Assembly: GCA_008477525.1 (NCBI GenBank)
Contig: SPDT01000005.1
Location: 4,774,001-4,838,000, forward strand
Source of the DNA: Hypomyces perniciosus
Taxonomy: Eukaryota; Ascomycota; Sordariomycetes; Hypocreales; Hypocreaceae
DNA: 64,000 nt
Direction of reading: 5' to 3'
Shown: positions 25,701 through 36,351 of the stretch, piece by piece
Position numbering within the stretch: the stretch's first letter is position 1
Layout: each line of letters starts with the position of its first letter
Program-made: the position numbers and the translations under genes
Notes under the pieces: generated by a model
What the model was told of the DNA's origin: nothing
Databases searched by the model: none
Seen by the model: only the letters and a program-made list of their open reading frames with translations

Positions 25701-28700
25701 TTAGGTTTTATTATAAAAAGTAGGGGGGCAGTATATTTTACTTTAAATTCCTTAATAAATCCTTTAGCTAGGTTTTTATCTACCTATTTTCTTATAACCT
25801 AAAGTTTACTTAATAATATTAAATAGTTTTTTTAATATAATAGTTTTTTCCTTAATAAAAGCTTAATTTTATAGTTTTATAATCTTTTAAAGGGAAGTTT
25901 ATTTACTAATTATAAAAGAAAGTTAATAATTTTATTTTATAGCTAATTAAAAAGTTTCTTTTAAATATTACTTTCTATTAATTTTAGCTTTACTTTTATA
26001 AATTTATTAATATTAAACTTTAATATCCCTTAAAGGTACTCTTTAATATAGCAGTATGCAAGGAAATTATAAAAAACTGTAAAGAATAATACTTATACTA
26101 ATATAAAGCTGCCTTATCCTTATAATATACTTGCAAAAATATCTTTATTAAGCTTTAATAGTTAATATACTTTATATTCCCGTTCCTATATATTTTCTGC
26201 TAGGTCTGCCTAGGTTAATTTTATATATTAGGCAAATAAGTCTTTATAAAATTAAATAAATAATATTGCAGCAGATATTTAAATATCTATTAAGTTAGGT
26301 CACTTATATAGCGCTACTGCTGCAGCCTTATCAGGTATTAATATATTTAGCTTAAAGAGTTATACTAGGTTATATTAATATAAATATTAATAGCTACTGG
26401 CTATAAACGTTATTAAAATTAATATTAAAGGCTTATTTAGTATTATCTATACTTTAGTCTTTAATCCCTTACAGTTATTAAGTTAATAACTACAGTAGTA
26501 ATTTTGCCTTAATATTAATATAAAGTTAATATATAAATCCTTTTCTCTTTATTAAAGTATTATTTCTTTAAATATACTTTTAATATAGGCTTAAAACCTA
26601 ACTTTCTTTTTAACCTTTTTTTTATCCTCTTTAATATATTATTTTATTTCTTACTAGTAATATAAAGTATAAAATTTAAAGGTTTATTTAAGATATCGAT
26701 ATTATATAAAATAGTTATTTGGTTAGGAAATATTAATATAGTATAGGTTTAAAGGTAATAATTTATTAAATAATATTATAAGTTAAAAATAACTGTTAAT
26801 ATAGGCTAATTAATATTAGGATTATATCGCTATAGCTATAGTATTCTAAAAATAAAAGGGTTTTAATTTAAGAGATTAGTAATAAAAAATATATATAACT
26901 TTCTATATTCCTTTATTCCTATATTTAAAATTATATAATTAATAAACTATACTGTTACTTTACTATGAGCTAATATAAAGCTCTTTAATCTAAACAATTA
27001 TATTATTAGGATTTAAGACTTTCAGAGAAAATACTAATCTATAAAGCCTTATATTAAACAGCTACTATTGATAAAGGTTAATATAATTAATAGTAAATGT
27101 ATAAGGAATAATATAGTATAGACAAGTATTTATTTGCTATCTATAGCATTTAAAATTAATAGTCTATTATTAATAATAAGTTATTATATCTATAAAGGTA
27201 TTAAGTTTATAGGCTATTTTAATATTTTATTGCGCTTCTTAATGCAATATTATTAAAAAGCTACTCTTTTCCCTGCCTTCCTATATTAAGAATTATATCT
27301 TTATAGGCAAGTATATTGCTAAAGGTAATTAATCTTTTAATAAAGCTAGTTTTATTAATATAGTATAGGAATAGGTTCCTGTAGTATAATAAGTTATTTT
27401 TTTAAGTTAAAAAGTACTAGTACTGCAAGAACTAGGGAATAGGAACTTATAGTATTAGTATACCTTTTCCCTGGCTTAAAATATATACCCTGCCTTAAAG
27501 CGCTATAATGCTATTGCCTTAATATATTCTATATCTTAAAAAGCCGCTACTATATCCCTATAAGGTTTAAAGTTTTATAGTATTAGCTTTTTACTTTTCT
27601 ATATAATTATTAACTATATATTAGCCGCTATAATAGTAATATAAATTATAAAGTTATTAGTATTCTTTATATTATAAAGTAAAAGATATAGTATTTAATA
27701 ATATAAGATTGCCTATATCTTTTTACTTTAAAAGGTTTAATTTATTTTAAAGCAGGGCTTATTAAAAAGTATAATTACTGTTTAGCTTCTTAAACTTACA
27801 GTTACCTTTAAGTTTAATATAATAGGCCTGCTTTTTAAAGTTATTATAAATGTTTTAACTAAAAGTTTTTTAAATAAATTAATTATCTTTATTTATAAGC
27901 TTATTGCTTTTATTAATAAAGGCAGCAGCTATCTCTTTAAATACTTTAAAGTAAAAGGTATTAACTTTTTAGGTATTAGTTTTACTGGCTTAAGCTGCTA
28001 GTTTATAGAACTTAATAATAAAATTCTAGAATAGTTTATTTATTATATAGTAGGTATTAAACTCTTAAATAATAAATTATAAAAGGTTAAAAGCTTTATA
28101 CTATAAGTCTAGGAATTCAATAAAAGTTTTACTATTTCCTTATTTCTATATTATATAATTATCTTTTTTTATTATAATATAGTTAAATGCCTCTTATATA
28201 TAGTTATAGGTATAACTATTTAGTTAACTGCTAATATAAAGGATATATTTATAGGGGGTATTAAAGTATTTAATATCTATTATACTATTATATTATATAA
28301 TAAAACGCTAGTTTATATACTTATATTAATAGGTTTTTATATCTTTATCTTTAATATTAAATTTATCTTTAAGGTTATTAATTTAATGCTTTAAAATATT
28401 ATTACTTTTAGCTTTAATAAGCTTATTAATTATATTGCTTTAGCTTTAAACCTTATATTAAATAAGCTTTAGGTTTTTAATAATAATAGTATTCTTAAAC
28501 TTTTTTTATTTTAAAGCTATATTAAAGTTATACTTTTAGTTTTAAAAATAATAAAAGATAATATTAAAAAACTATTTAAGTTCTAGTATTTAAAGCTATA
28601 AAGTTAAGTTATAATTATTATTATAAGTTTTTAAAATAATATAGATATAAAGTTAATTATAAAAGTAATTAATAATTTTTGCTTTTTAACTAAGGTCCCC

Positions 28701-28975
28701 TTTTATACCTTTTATTCTTACTTTAATATTTTCGGGTTAAATATAAATTAAGGAATTAGGTATAAGTTAAAAAGCTAGGCTAAGGTATATTCTTTACTGC
28801 AGGGATATAGGCTTTTAGGCTTAAAGTCTCGCTATAGTTAAAGATTAATAAATTTCCTATAAGATATAAGGCTCTTTATAGTATTATAACTAGGCTATTA
28901 GCGACTTTATTAATTCTTTTTAGGCAGGGTTAAAGGCTAAGGGTAATAGCGCAGTTGTTATAGGAAGGCATAAAC

Positions 28976-29137
28976 TATTATAGTGTATAGAACAGTAAGT
29001 TAAGGTAATATCTTTATTATACCTTACATAAAGCAAAAAGCTATAAAAATACAGTTTAAAGGTATAAGATTAAGTTATTATATAAGGATATATATAATAT
29101 TAATAAGTTATTAAAGGGCAGGTTTAATGCTATAACA
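28976..29137 (-). repeat. 5' LTR of gypsy A2
   Basis: 162 bp, TATTATAG to GCTATAACA, followed by CTTAT. Confidence 0.85.
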
Positions 29138-29142
29138 CTTAT

Positions 29143-30931
29143 TTCTTTTATAATAAAGTATAAAAGATCTTTATTATATTTTATATAAATAATATTATAG
29201 TTATATATTATTATAATAATAAAGCTCTTTATATTAAACTACTAAATACTTTAAAAGTAAAATATAAGCTTTATAGAAAAAAGATATATAGTAGTTTTTA
29301 AAGATTAAAATTACCTGCAATTATATAAAGTATAAAATATACTTTTCCTATAAGACCTATTTTAAGAAAATTGCAAAATAATTTAAGTTTAATAAAGGAA
29401 TATAGCTTTTTATAATTTTAATACTTATTATAAAGCTTTAAAAAAGTATATTGCAAGCGTTAAAAGCAACTATTAAAATATATTAAAAGAAAATAAAATT
29501 AATACTTTATATAGCTATTATAATAAAGCCTAATATAGCTTATAGCGCCTGAGCGTTATTAAAGTTTTTAATTAACCCTAGTAAAAAGTATTTTAAAGCA
29601 GTTAACTAATTAATCCGCTATTTATATATATAGCATTTCTTAACTTTTTAATATAAAGGGCGCAGGGAAATATAAATCTTAACTGCTTTAAGTAATACTT
29701 TTTTCGCTAATAATATAAATATTTAAAGATTATTTTAAAGGTATTTTATTATATTGTTCTTAGGCTTTATTTTATAAAATATAATATATTAAAGTATTAT
29801 TAATATATTTACCATAAAAGTTAAACTATTTACCTTTATTTAAATAGTAAAAAAGGCTATAGGTTTATATTACTTTTTTTTAAAAATAAAATTTAACCTT
29901 CACGCTAATTAAAATATTAATTAAAATAATTAATTAACTATATATTTTATAATTAAAGAAAATATATAAATTAATATTTACCTATATTATATTAATATAT
30001 AAAATATATAGCTTTAATAGAAATATTAAAAAAGATTATTTATAGTTTCCTATTTTTCCATTAACTTTATACCTACAAATAGGCTTATTAAAGCTTTATT
30101 ATAGCAGCGCTTTCAATACTTTAAAGTACTATTAAACTTAATAAATATATAGTTATTAAAATAAAATATATAAAAATATAGGAAACTAATTAATTTTAGC
30201 TGATAGGCCGCCAGCTATGAAAGTATATTTTATTATTGTAATAATTATTTTCCAAAAGCTTTTTAGCCTTTATATACTTATATATAAAAGGCATTATTAT
30301 TATTATTACTGCTGTTTAAAGCAGTAGCCTTTTTAAAGTAAATTAAATTCTCCTCTTTTAATAAATGAAATTAAAGGTATAATACCTTTTTATATTAAGT
30401 TATTATTTAATTATATAAGCTTATGAATATATAAAAAAAAAGTATATTTATTTAATTATCCTTTTTACTTATAGCTTTAAAAAGCTAATATATAATTAAT
30501 ATAAGTATTAAATAACTATAAAGTATATAATTAAATAAAGTAATATAAATAAATTAAAAAAAAGTTTATTAAAAGGTATATTAATAATTACTATTAAAGT
30601 AAATAATATACTGCTAAAAGTAAATAATAGAAATATATTAAAAGAAGTCTTTTTTACTAGCAATTACTAACTTTAAATAACCTTTATAAAAAGGGGATAA
30701 TAGTATAATAGTAGAAGTAGTAATAGTAGTAAAGGTAAGGGCAGAGGCAGCTATAAGAGTAGCTGTAGTAGGAATAACTATAAAAGCAGTTACTAGAGTA
30801 ATAATAGCAGTAATAAAGGTAAAGGCTAAAGTAAAAGTAACAGCTGCTTTAACAGTAAAACGCGCTTTATAAGCAGTTATAATAGCAGTAGTATAGTGTG
30901 TATTAAAAGCAGTAAAAGCCGCAGTACCCTT
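29143..30931 (+). pseudogene. Copia C1 internal region, second half
   Basis: Continues C1 after A2. It matches the reverse complement of C2 from about 57100 down to 55310. It contains the RT active-site relic (29200-29229) and RNase H-side sequence, all closed by stops. Its end is a simple-sequence tail. Confidence 0.65.
30681..30926 (+). repeat. Purine-rich simple-sequence tail of copia C1
   Basis: Dense AGTAGTAAT, GGTAAGGGCAG and AAAGCAG-type words. It continues as GGAGCT/GCAGGAGCT repeats at 36942-37070, beyond solo LTR E1. The reverse complement is found in C2 at about 55190-55530. Before mutation it may have coded a Gly/Ala/Ser-rich stretch; whether it was coding is unknown. Confidence 0.6.
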
Positions 30932-31157
30932 TGTTTAAATAACAAGGTTATACTGAACCTCATTTAAGTGCAGCTTCTAGGAAGGTGCACCCAACGCAGT
31001 AATAAGGAAACGACTGAGAGTCTAGTTGGGTTAACAATGGATGAACAATTGAATTGTAACTGAACTAATAGCTAGAAAGCTATAGAATATCTAGTAATGT
31101 GCGGCTGGTGTAGAAGTGATTGTATAAACAATAGCTTTGTCTTCTACAATAGTCCTC

Positions 31158-31383
31158 TGTAACGGGTGTAGCCTAACTGGAAAGCACGCAGTTAGGGCAC
31201 CTCTGTATTGTCTATCTATAGCTGAAGGAAGGAAGCTCTATACTAGCTATGTATGCGTTATATAGTTGTGCGTATAAGGTTGTGGCCGAGGTGGTTTCCT
31301 AATTAGGTAAGCGGTCTAGTATTGGTCGTATTTCCGGATTCGGCGTAGTCGTGATTCCGGGAGACATGGCCTAGCCTGTGACA
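31158..31383 (-). repeat. 3' LTR of gypsy B
   Basis: 226 bp, TGTAACGG...CTGTGACA on the plus strand. It is followed by the C-rich complement of the polypurine tract (31384-31393). Confidence 0.95.
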
Positions 31384-31393
31384 TTACCCCCCC
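31384..31393 (-). promoter_or_regulatory. Polypurine tract of gypsy B
   Basis: Plus-strand TTACCCCCCC, that is a G run on the coding strand, directly before the 3' LTR. It lies just after the pol stop (pol ends at 31397). Confidence 0.8.
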
Positions 31394-31396
31394 TTC

Positions 31397-34300
31397 TTAC
31401 GGTGGCTCTCTCCTTGGGCGCCGTTGCTTCGCTGGCGCATAGCTGTTAAGTGGCCCGTCGTTAGATTCGATTGGGCCATATTTAGATATATAGTCGTCGA
31501 GGGCTGCTGTGTCTTCAAGTACGTGTATCGGTTCCCAGGTTGGCTCTATATATCCTTTCCACTGTATTAATGCTTCGCGGAAAGAGCCGCGACCTCGCCG
31601 CTTAGTCCTCGCGCAGAGGACCTCTTCAACTTCCCATTCATCCTCGCCATCCACTCGTATCGGTGGTGGTTGGGGGTCGTCTGAAATCTGGCCCGGAAGG
31701 GGGTCATCGGCCGCTCTTCTTAGCAGGTCAACGTGAAATCGCGGGTATATACCAGTTGGTACGCCCAGTTCCACTACATGAGGGCTAATGACCTTTGTTA
31801 CTGTATACTTATGATGTAGGGCATCAAGCTTCTTGGAAGGCCGGGGAGTATTGTAGTTGCCGAGGTGTAGCCAGACTTTATCTCCCACCTCATATCTCTC
31901 AGAGGGGCCTCGCCGCTGGTTCGCGGAGTCCTCGTAGCGTTGTTGCGTAGCGGCAAGTGCTGCTTGGGCAAAGGCGGTTACTCCTTCTAGTCTCTCAACT
32001 ATTTCTTTTGCGGCCTTCTCCCCCGGGTCCTTTAATCCAATAGCTTCGTTTTCTTTCGTATATAGCTGGAGGGGTTCCACATGGTAGCCGTGCTCAAGGA
32101 AAAAGGGGCTCATTTGGATAGCCGTGTGTTCGCGGTTATTTAAAGCTAGTTGCGCTGCCGGGAGGAGGTCTCCCCAATCGCTCTGGGAGTAGTCTATATA
32201 TGCTCTAAGGTATGCTTGGATCTCTTGGTTGCTCCTCTCTGGTCCGCCGTCAGTCTGTGGGTGATACGCCGTGCTTAGGCGTTGCTGGGTTCCTGCTAGT
32301 TTACAGAAAGCTCTCCAGAAGCGGCTGGTCCAATTAGATCCTCGGTCGCTGACTATAGACCGGGGCATCCCGTGGAACCGATAGTGGCATTGGAGGAACC
32401 TCTTTGCACATGCTTCTGCCTCCATACTCTCCATTACCTCGAGGGTAATATTCTTAGTAAGCCGGTCGATAATAACCCAAAGGTATCGTGCCTGTGTTGG
32501 TCCTGTGGGTGGTAGGTCGACTATGAAGTCCATAGCTAGGTCGCTGCGGATGCGCTGGGGAATAGGTAGTGGTTTGAGGAGTCCTCGCTTATAGCTTCTC
32601 CATACCTTTCCTCTTCCGCATATACTGCAGTTGCGGAGGAATTGTCGGACTGTACTGCTAATTCCTGGCCAAAAAAACCTGCGGGAAATAATAGCTAGGG
32701 TTCCGTCACGACCTGGGTGGCCCGAGACTGCGGCGTCGTGTTCTGCTTGCACAATGCGAGTGCGCAGCGTTTCGCCTTCTTCTTCGGTTGTAGCCGGTAC
32801 CCAGATACGGTCTCGGAACGTTAATCTCTGTTCCTCGTCGATTGTACATTCCGATATCTGTACCTTAAGTTGGAGGTCTGCGGGGAGGGAGCGCTCTTCC
32901 TTCCTAACTGCAGCGTATACCCGTCGATATACCGGGTCCTTCTGAATCGTCAGGTTCCACAGGTCCTGTAGTTCCTCGTTTCCGTCGAATACGCGCATTA
33001 AGGGGAGATCAGTATCGCTGTCCTCGAATCTCCGTATCGCTGGTGCGGCTGGGATAAGTTGTATATAGCGGCTTAGTTCGCGCTCGTCGCCTTCATTGAG
33101 TGGAAGGTCTTGTTCCCTGCGGCTTAACGCGTCGGGAGCGGCTGCCTCGCTGCCTGGCCTATATTGGATTGTAAAATCGAACTGGGAAAGGAACTCTGCC
33201 CAGCGCGTCTGTCGTTCAGAGAGTTTCCTGCGCGTCATGAAGAACTGCAAGTTCTTATGGTCTGAAATGACTGTAAAGGGGTCGCAGCTACGTAGCTCTG
33301 CTCTCCACTCTTCTAGACAGCGAATTACTGCCAGCATTTCCTTGTCGTGGATGGGATAGTTGTATTCGGCGGGGCTTAGCTTCTGTGAGTGGTAAGCTAT
33401 AGCGTGACGTTCTCCCTTCTTGTTCTCTTGCAGGAGGACTCCTCCTAGAGCGTATCCTGAACAGTCTGCTTCGACAAAGGTGCGTTTTGTAGGATCCCAA
33501 GCTTGTAGTATAGGGGCTTCGATGAAGAGGCGTTTAAGCTCCTGGAAGGCTGCTTCTTCCATACCTTTCCACTGGAAGGGGGTCCCTTTCTTGGTCAGCC
33601 TCACAAGCGGGTGGGCTATCCGAGAGAACCCGGGGATGAATATCCGGTAGTAATTGGCAAAGCCAAGGAAGCTTCGGACTCCTGTTACTGTCGTAGGTGC
33701 CTGCCACTCGCTAATAGCTCGCTGCTTTTCGGGGTCGCAGGCAATTCCCTTGCCGGCATGTATAATAAACCCAAGGTATTTAATCTCTTTCTGTGCGAAC
33801 GCGCACTTCCTAGGATCTAGGTGTAGCCCAGCATCAGCGAGGGCGCGTAAAACTCGCCGGACCTTCTTCATATGGTCCTTTCGTGACCCGTCGGTATAGA
33901 TCAGGATATCGTCGAGGTATGCGGACGCGAAGTCGTCCAAAAAGGGGCGTAGTACCTGGTTGATATACCGTTGGAACGCTGCTGGTGCGCCGGTAAGTCC
34001 GAATGGAACTACCCGCCACTCATATAGGCCATAGCGTGTACGGAATGCAGTCTTGTGTTCTTCTCCTTTCGCGACCCTGATTTTATGGAACGCAGCTACT
34101 ATATCTAGCTTCGTGAACCACTTCGCTTTCGTTAAGCTGTTAAGGGTTTCAGAAAAAAGGGGGAGGGGGTAGCGATCTCGCTGCGTTATTGCGTTTAAGG
34201 CGCGGTAGTCTACGCAGAAGCGAATTCCTCCTCCAGGTTTCCGAACAAAGAGGACAGGGGCTGCGGCGGCTGAGCTGCTAGCTCGAATGAATCCCTTATC

Positions 34301-35122
34301 GAGTAAGTCGAGGAGGGTCTTCCGTAACACTAATAGTTCCTCGCGTGACATGCTGTAAAGGGGGCCCCAAGGGAGTTCCGGTTCTTTGCCGTGTTCATCG
34401 GCTTTCAGGGGAATCTGCAAATCGACTCCGGGGCGGCGTGGTGGAAGCTTAGTAGCTTCTTTTATAGAGAATAGCGAACAGAACTCTTTGTATAGTTCGG
34501 GGGGGATATATTCCCGGGGATCTATAGGTTTCTCAGGCTGGAGTGCTTTTTCAATGTCGGATAAGCTGATAGCTCGGAGGAAGTACGCTTCCTTTTCGCT
34601 GTTCCTTTTAGTGCGGCGGTATTCTGCTTGCAATATCGAGGCTGGTATAAGCCGGGCTCTTCGTATGGCCTTAATATTCCCGGGCTCCTCCTCATCTGCG
34701 AATCGTAGCTGTAGGCCGGCTTTTCCGTGGCTAACTTCCTTCTTGGCTGCATTATATACTACCTGGTTAGCCTCAGCCCAAGGCTTACCGAGGATTAGGT
34801 CATGATCTAGTTTATCCACTATATAGGCGTATTGACGTTCAATATAGCCGCATAGATCCAGGTAAATAACAGCGACACGGCTGGTTTCTACCTTCTCGTG
34901 GATCTCGGTAAACGTCCCAATCTTCCTTTTAGTGATCTTGATCTGCGGGAGGTGTAACTTCCGGGCAAGGGAGGAGTTTATAACAGCATAAAGGTCACAG
35001 CCAGTATCGAATAGTGCTGTAATAGGTATATTCTCTATTCTGGCTTGTAACGTTGCTGATTCGCCGGTCATTCGCTCCTTGAACTCCTTCCATCCCTTCA
35101 GTTCTTCCTTTGTGGGCTCCAA
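31397..35122 (-). CDS. pol: Pol polyprotein of gypsy B (PR-RT-RH-IN-chromodomain)
   Basis: 1241 residues counted from TTG at 35122, but the frame is open from 35161 and overlaps the gag end, so it is probably made by -1 frameshifting rather than from its own start; the first Met is residue 18. Aspartic protease: D39-T-G. Reverse transcriptase about 210-470, with D340 in LDIVAAFH and the active site Y402-L-D-D405. RNase H about 545-665 with D553, E595 and D621. Integrase zinc domain H795, H802, C832, C835, and catalytic core D865, D926 and E962 (35 residues between the last two). The C-terminal chromodomain (about 1163-1212, ALIQWKGYIEPTWEP) probably guides insertion to methylated-histone heterochromatin, in keeping with its position in a nest of dead elements. 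All key residues seen are present. Confidence 0.95.
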   Translation of the reverse strand: MEPTKEELKGWKEFKERMTGESATLQARIENIPITALFDTGCDLYAVINSSLARKLHLPQIKITKRKIGTFTEIHEKVETSRVAVIYLDLCGYIERQYAYIVDKLDHDLILGKPWAEANQVVYNAAKKEVSHGKAGLQLRFADEEEPGNIKAIRRARLIPASILQAEYRRTKRNSEKEAYFLRAISLSDIEKALQPEKPIDPREYIPPELYKEFCSLFSIKEATKLPPRRPGVDLQIPLKADEHGKEPELPWGPLYSMSREELLVLRKTLLDLLDKGFIRASSSAAAAPVLFVRKPGGGIRFCVDYRALNAITQRDRYPLPLFSETLNSLTKAKWFTKLDIVAAFHKIRVAKGEEHKTAFRTRYGLYEWRVVPFGLTGAPAAFQRYINQVLRPFLDDFASAYLDDILIYTDGSRKDHMKKVRRVLRALADAGLHLDPRKCAFAQKEIKYLGFIIHAGKGIACDPEKQRAISEWQAPTTVTGVRSFLGFANYYRIFIPGFSRIAHPLVRLTKKGTPFQWKGMEEAAFQELKRLFIEAPILQAWDPTKRTFVEADCSGYALGGVLLQENKKGERHAIAYHSQKLSPAEYNYPIHDKEMLAVIRCLEEWRAELRSCDPFTVISDHKNLQFFMTRRKLSERQTRWAEFLSQFDFTIQYRPGSEAAAPDALSRREQDLPLNEGDERELSRYIQLIPAAPAIRRFEDSDTDLPLMRVFDGNEELQDLWNLTIQKDPVYRRVYAAVRKEERSLPADLQLKVQISECTIDEEQRLTFRDRIWVPATTEEEGETLRTRIVQAEHDAAVSGHPGRDGTLAIISRRFFWPGISSTVRQFLRNCSICGRGKVWRSYKRGLLKPLPIPQRIRSDLAMDFIVDLPPTGPTQARYLWVIIDRLTKNITLEVMESMEAEACAKRFLQCHYRFHGMPRSIVSDRGSNWTSRFWRAFCKLAGTQQRLSTAYHPQTDGGPERSNQEIQAYLRAYIDYSQSDWGDLLPAAQLALNNREHTAIQMSPFFLEHGYHVEPLQLYTKENEAIGLKDPGEKAAKEIVERLEGVTAFAQAALAATQQRYEDSANQRRGPSERYEVGDKVWLHLGNYNTPRPSKKLDALHHKYTVTKVISPHVVELGVPTGIYPRFHVDLLRRAADDPLPGQISDDPQPPPIRVDGEDEWEVEEVLCARTKRRGRGSFREALIQWKGYIEPTWEPIHVLEDTAALDDYISKYGPIESNDGPLNSYAPAKQRRPRREPP

Positions 35123-35152
35123 CGCCCGACTTTGCGTTGGAGCTAATCTTTT
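35117..35152 (-). promoter_or_regulatory. Putative -1 frameshift signal at the gag/pol junction
   Basis: On the coding strand the gag frame ends TCA AAA GAT TAG. A Lys tRNA on AAA can slip back one base and still pair with AAA, after which AGA TTA GCT opens the pol frame. Six bases after AAA a perfect 9-bp stem follows: CTCCAACGC (35142-35134) pairs with GCGTTGGAG (35125-35117) around an 8-nt loop. Slip site, spacer length and stem fit a -1 frameshift element, although the site is not the classic X XXY YYZ heptamer. Confidence 0.65.
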
Positions 35153-36291
35153 GACTCGTCGCTAGAGTTACTGTTTTCCTCGCCGTTGGTATGCTGGTTG
35201 TTATCATCAGACTCGCGGTCGGCGATCTGGACCTGATGCGCCCGGGCTCTGTGGCCTTTCTTGCAAAACCGGGCAATATGTCCCTCCTTCCCGCAACGGT
35301 AACATGTGGCCTCCCGGGCAGTGTCTGCCTCGCTCGGTAAGGAGCTGCGTCGGCGCTGGTTCTTCATGCGGTTCACGCCCCCCATCCGGGTATCGCCCTC
35401 CTCGTCGACTGCTCGTGTATAGTCCTTCGAAGTGCGATGTGGTTGGGGCTTATTATGTTTTTTCTGCCGGGAGTGGCCTATCGAGGCGGCTCCCGCGTTC
35501 CGTCGGTCTGGATCTAATCGTTCGACGCGGCTAGCGATATCCTGGACCTTAGCAAGCCATTCGCTATAGGTAAGCGGCAGGTCCACCGTTGCTAAGCGGA
35601 ATCGTAGTTCTGGAGATAACGCTCCCTCGAGGAAGATGATCTTGGCTTGGTCAGCCCAGTCGTCGCCGCCTGCCTCAGAGAGCTTCTGTTCGAAGCGGGG
35701 AAGGAAAGATGAGAGCGAAGTCTTATCTCCTTGCTTGAGAGTGCGCAGCTCTTGCGCAGCTCGGTTCCGGAGTCCTTGATCCTTGTAGGTACGGTCCAGG
35801 TATCGCATAAATTCCGCTGGGTCGTAGTTCCTGTTGGTTCCTCCTGACGCATAGAAGGTAGCGACTACCTGCTTAGGTGTAGCGTCTAAGCAGGAGTTAA
35901 TAAGGTACCACCGTTCTCTGTTGCTGTTATAGAACTCTTTGTCGAGTTCGAGCTTTTCGCGCATATCTTGCGCCCATGCGGCGTACTCCCTTCGCTTTCC
36001 CGAGAATTTAGATGGGTTGGGGAGTGGCTTCCTCTTGACCCTGGGAGCTTGTGTAAACTCTATCGTAGAGGTCGATGCAGGCTTCATGGTTGCGGCCTGC
36101 GCGGGTTCTTGCTCAGGTTGCGGAAGGAATGACATCTCGTCTTCCTGGCTATCTAGCCCCTGAGTCGCTGGTGCTATGGAGTCCAGCTTTCTCATCAGTG
36201 CAGCTATTTGTTCCTGTAAAGGTAGAACAGCTTGCTCGATCCGCGACTGTACGTCGTCGCCCTCGGAGGCTTGGTCTCCGAAATTCGCCAT
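35143..36291 (-). CDS. gag: Gag polyprotein of gypsy B
   Basis: 382 residues from ATG (36291) to TAG (35145-35143). The N-terminus has a coiled-coil-like segment (about residues 12-40: SRIEQAVLPLQEQIAALMRK) and a Pro/Gln linker. The retrotransposon gag (capsid) domain spans about 95-260, with W106, W128 and Y129 and the segment RAAQELRTLKQGDKTSLSSF. A basic, Arg/Lys-rich stretch follows (about 272-315), then one CCHC zinc knuckle at residues 330-343 (C330, C333, H338, C343) for RNA binding. The C-terminus is acidic, Ser/Asn/Asp-rich. Gag packages element RNA into virus-like particles in the cytoplasm. The frame is intact and GC-balanced. Pol lies just downstream in the -1 frame, overlapping the last gag codons. 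Confidence 0.93.
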   Translation of the reverse strand: MANFGDQASEGDDVQSRIEQAVLPLQEQIAALMRKLDSIAPATQGLDSQEDEMSFLPQPEQEPAQAATMKPASTSTIEFTQAPRVKRKPLPNPSKFSGKRREYAAWAQDMREKLELDKEFYNSNRERWYLINSCLDATPKQVVATFYASGGTNRNYDPAEFMRYLDRTYKDQGLRNRAAQELRTLKQGDKTSLSSFLPRFEQKLSEAGGDDWADQAKIIFLEGALSPELRFRLATVDLPLTYSEWLAKVQDIASRVERLDPDRRNAGAASIGHSRQKKHNKPQPHRTSKDYTRAVDEEGDTRMGGVNRMKNQRRRSSLPSEADTAREATCYRCGKEGHIARFCKKGHRARAHQVQIADRESDDNNQHTNGEENSNSSDESKD

Positions 36292-36340
36292 TTTCCTTCT
36301 GCAGTGAGAGTTCCGTTACTCACTGGCTAGGTAGTAGCTG

Positions 36341-36351
36341 AGCTATAGATA
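36341..36351 (-). promoter_or_regulatory. Self-priming primer binding site of gypsy B
   Basis: On the minus strand TATCTATAGCT lies directly inside the 5' LTR. It is the exact 11-base complement of AGCTATAGATA at 36417-36407 in the LTR. In Tf1 of fission yeast the first 11 bases of the mRNA fold back on the primer site; the same geometry is seen here. No tRNA 3'-end complement is evident. Confidence 0.75.

Larger units (their letters stand above)
22541..29137 (-). mobile_element. Ty3/gypsy retrotransposon A2, RIP-degraded, nested in C1
   Basis: 6597 bp with 162-bp LTRs (22541-22702, 28976-29137) and a perfect target duplication CTTAT (22536-22540 and 29138-29142). It is near-colinear with A1 over its whole length, and the differences seen are mainly transitions. 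The left LTR is followed by a run of C (polypurine tract on the minus strand). At about 25362-25392 the minus strand reads YFNNILIY, the RT box with both Asp lost. It is younger than C1, while A3 is older than C1, so families A and C were active over the same period. Confidence 0.88.

Noticed and set aside
30681..30926. Purine-rich repeats as a CRISPR or minisatellite array
   Set aside because: No regular repeat-spacer period; the same tract is present at the 3' end of both C copies, so it is part of the transposon.
31509..36341. Several frames of 60-140 codons opposite or overlapping gag and pol of B
   Set aside because: Shadows of the GC-balanced gag and pol genes; arginine/serine-rich low-complexity translations with no domain.
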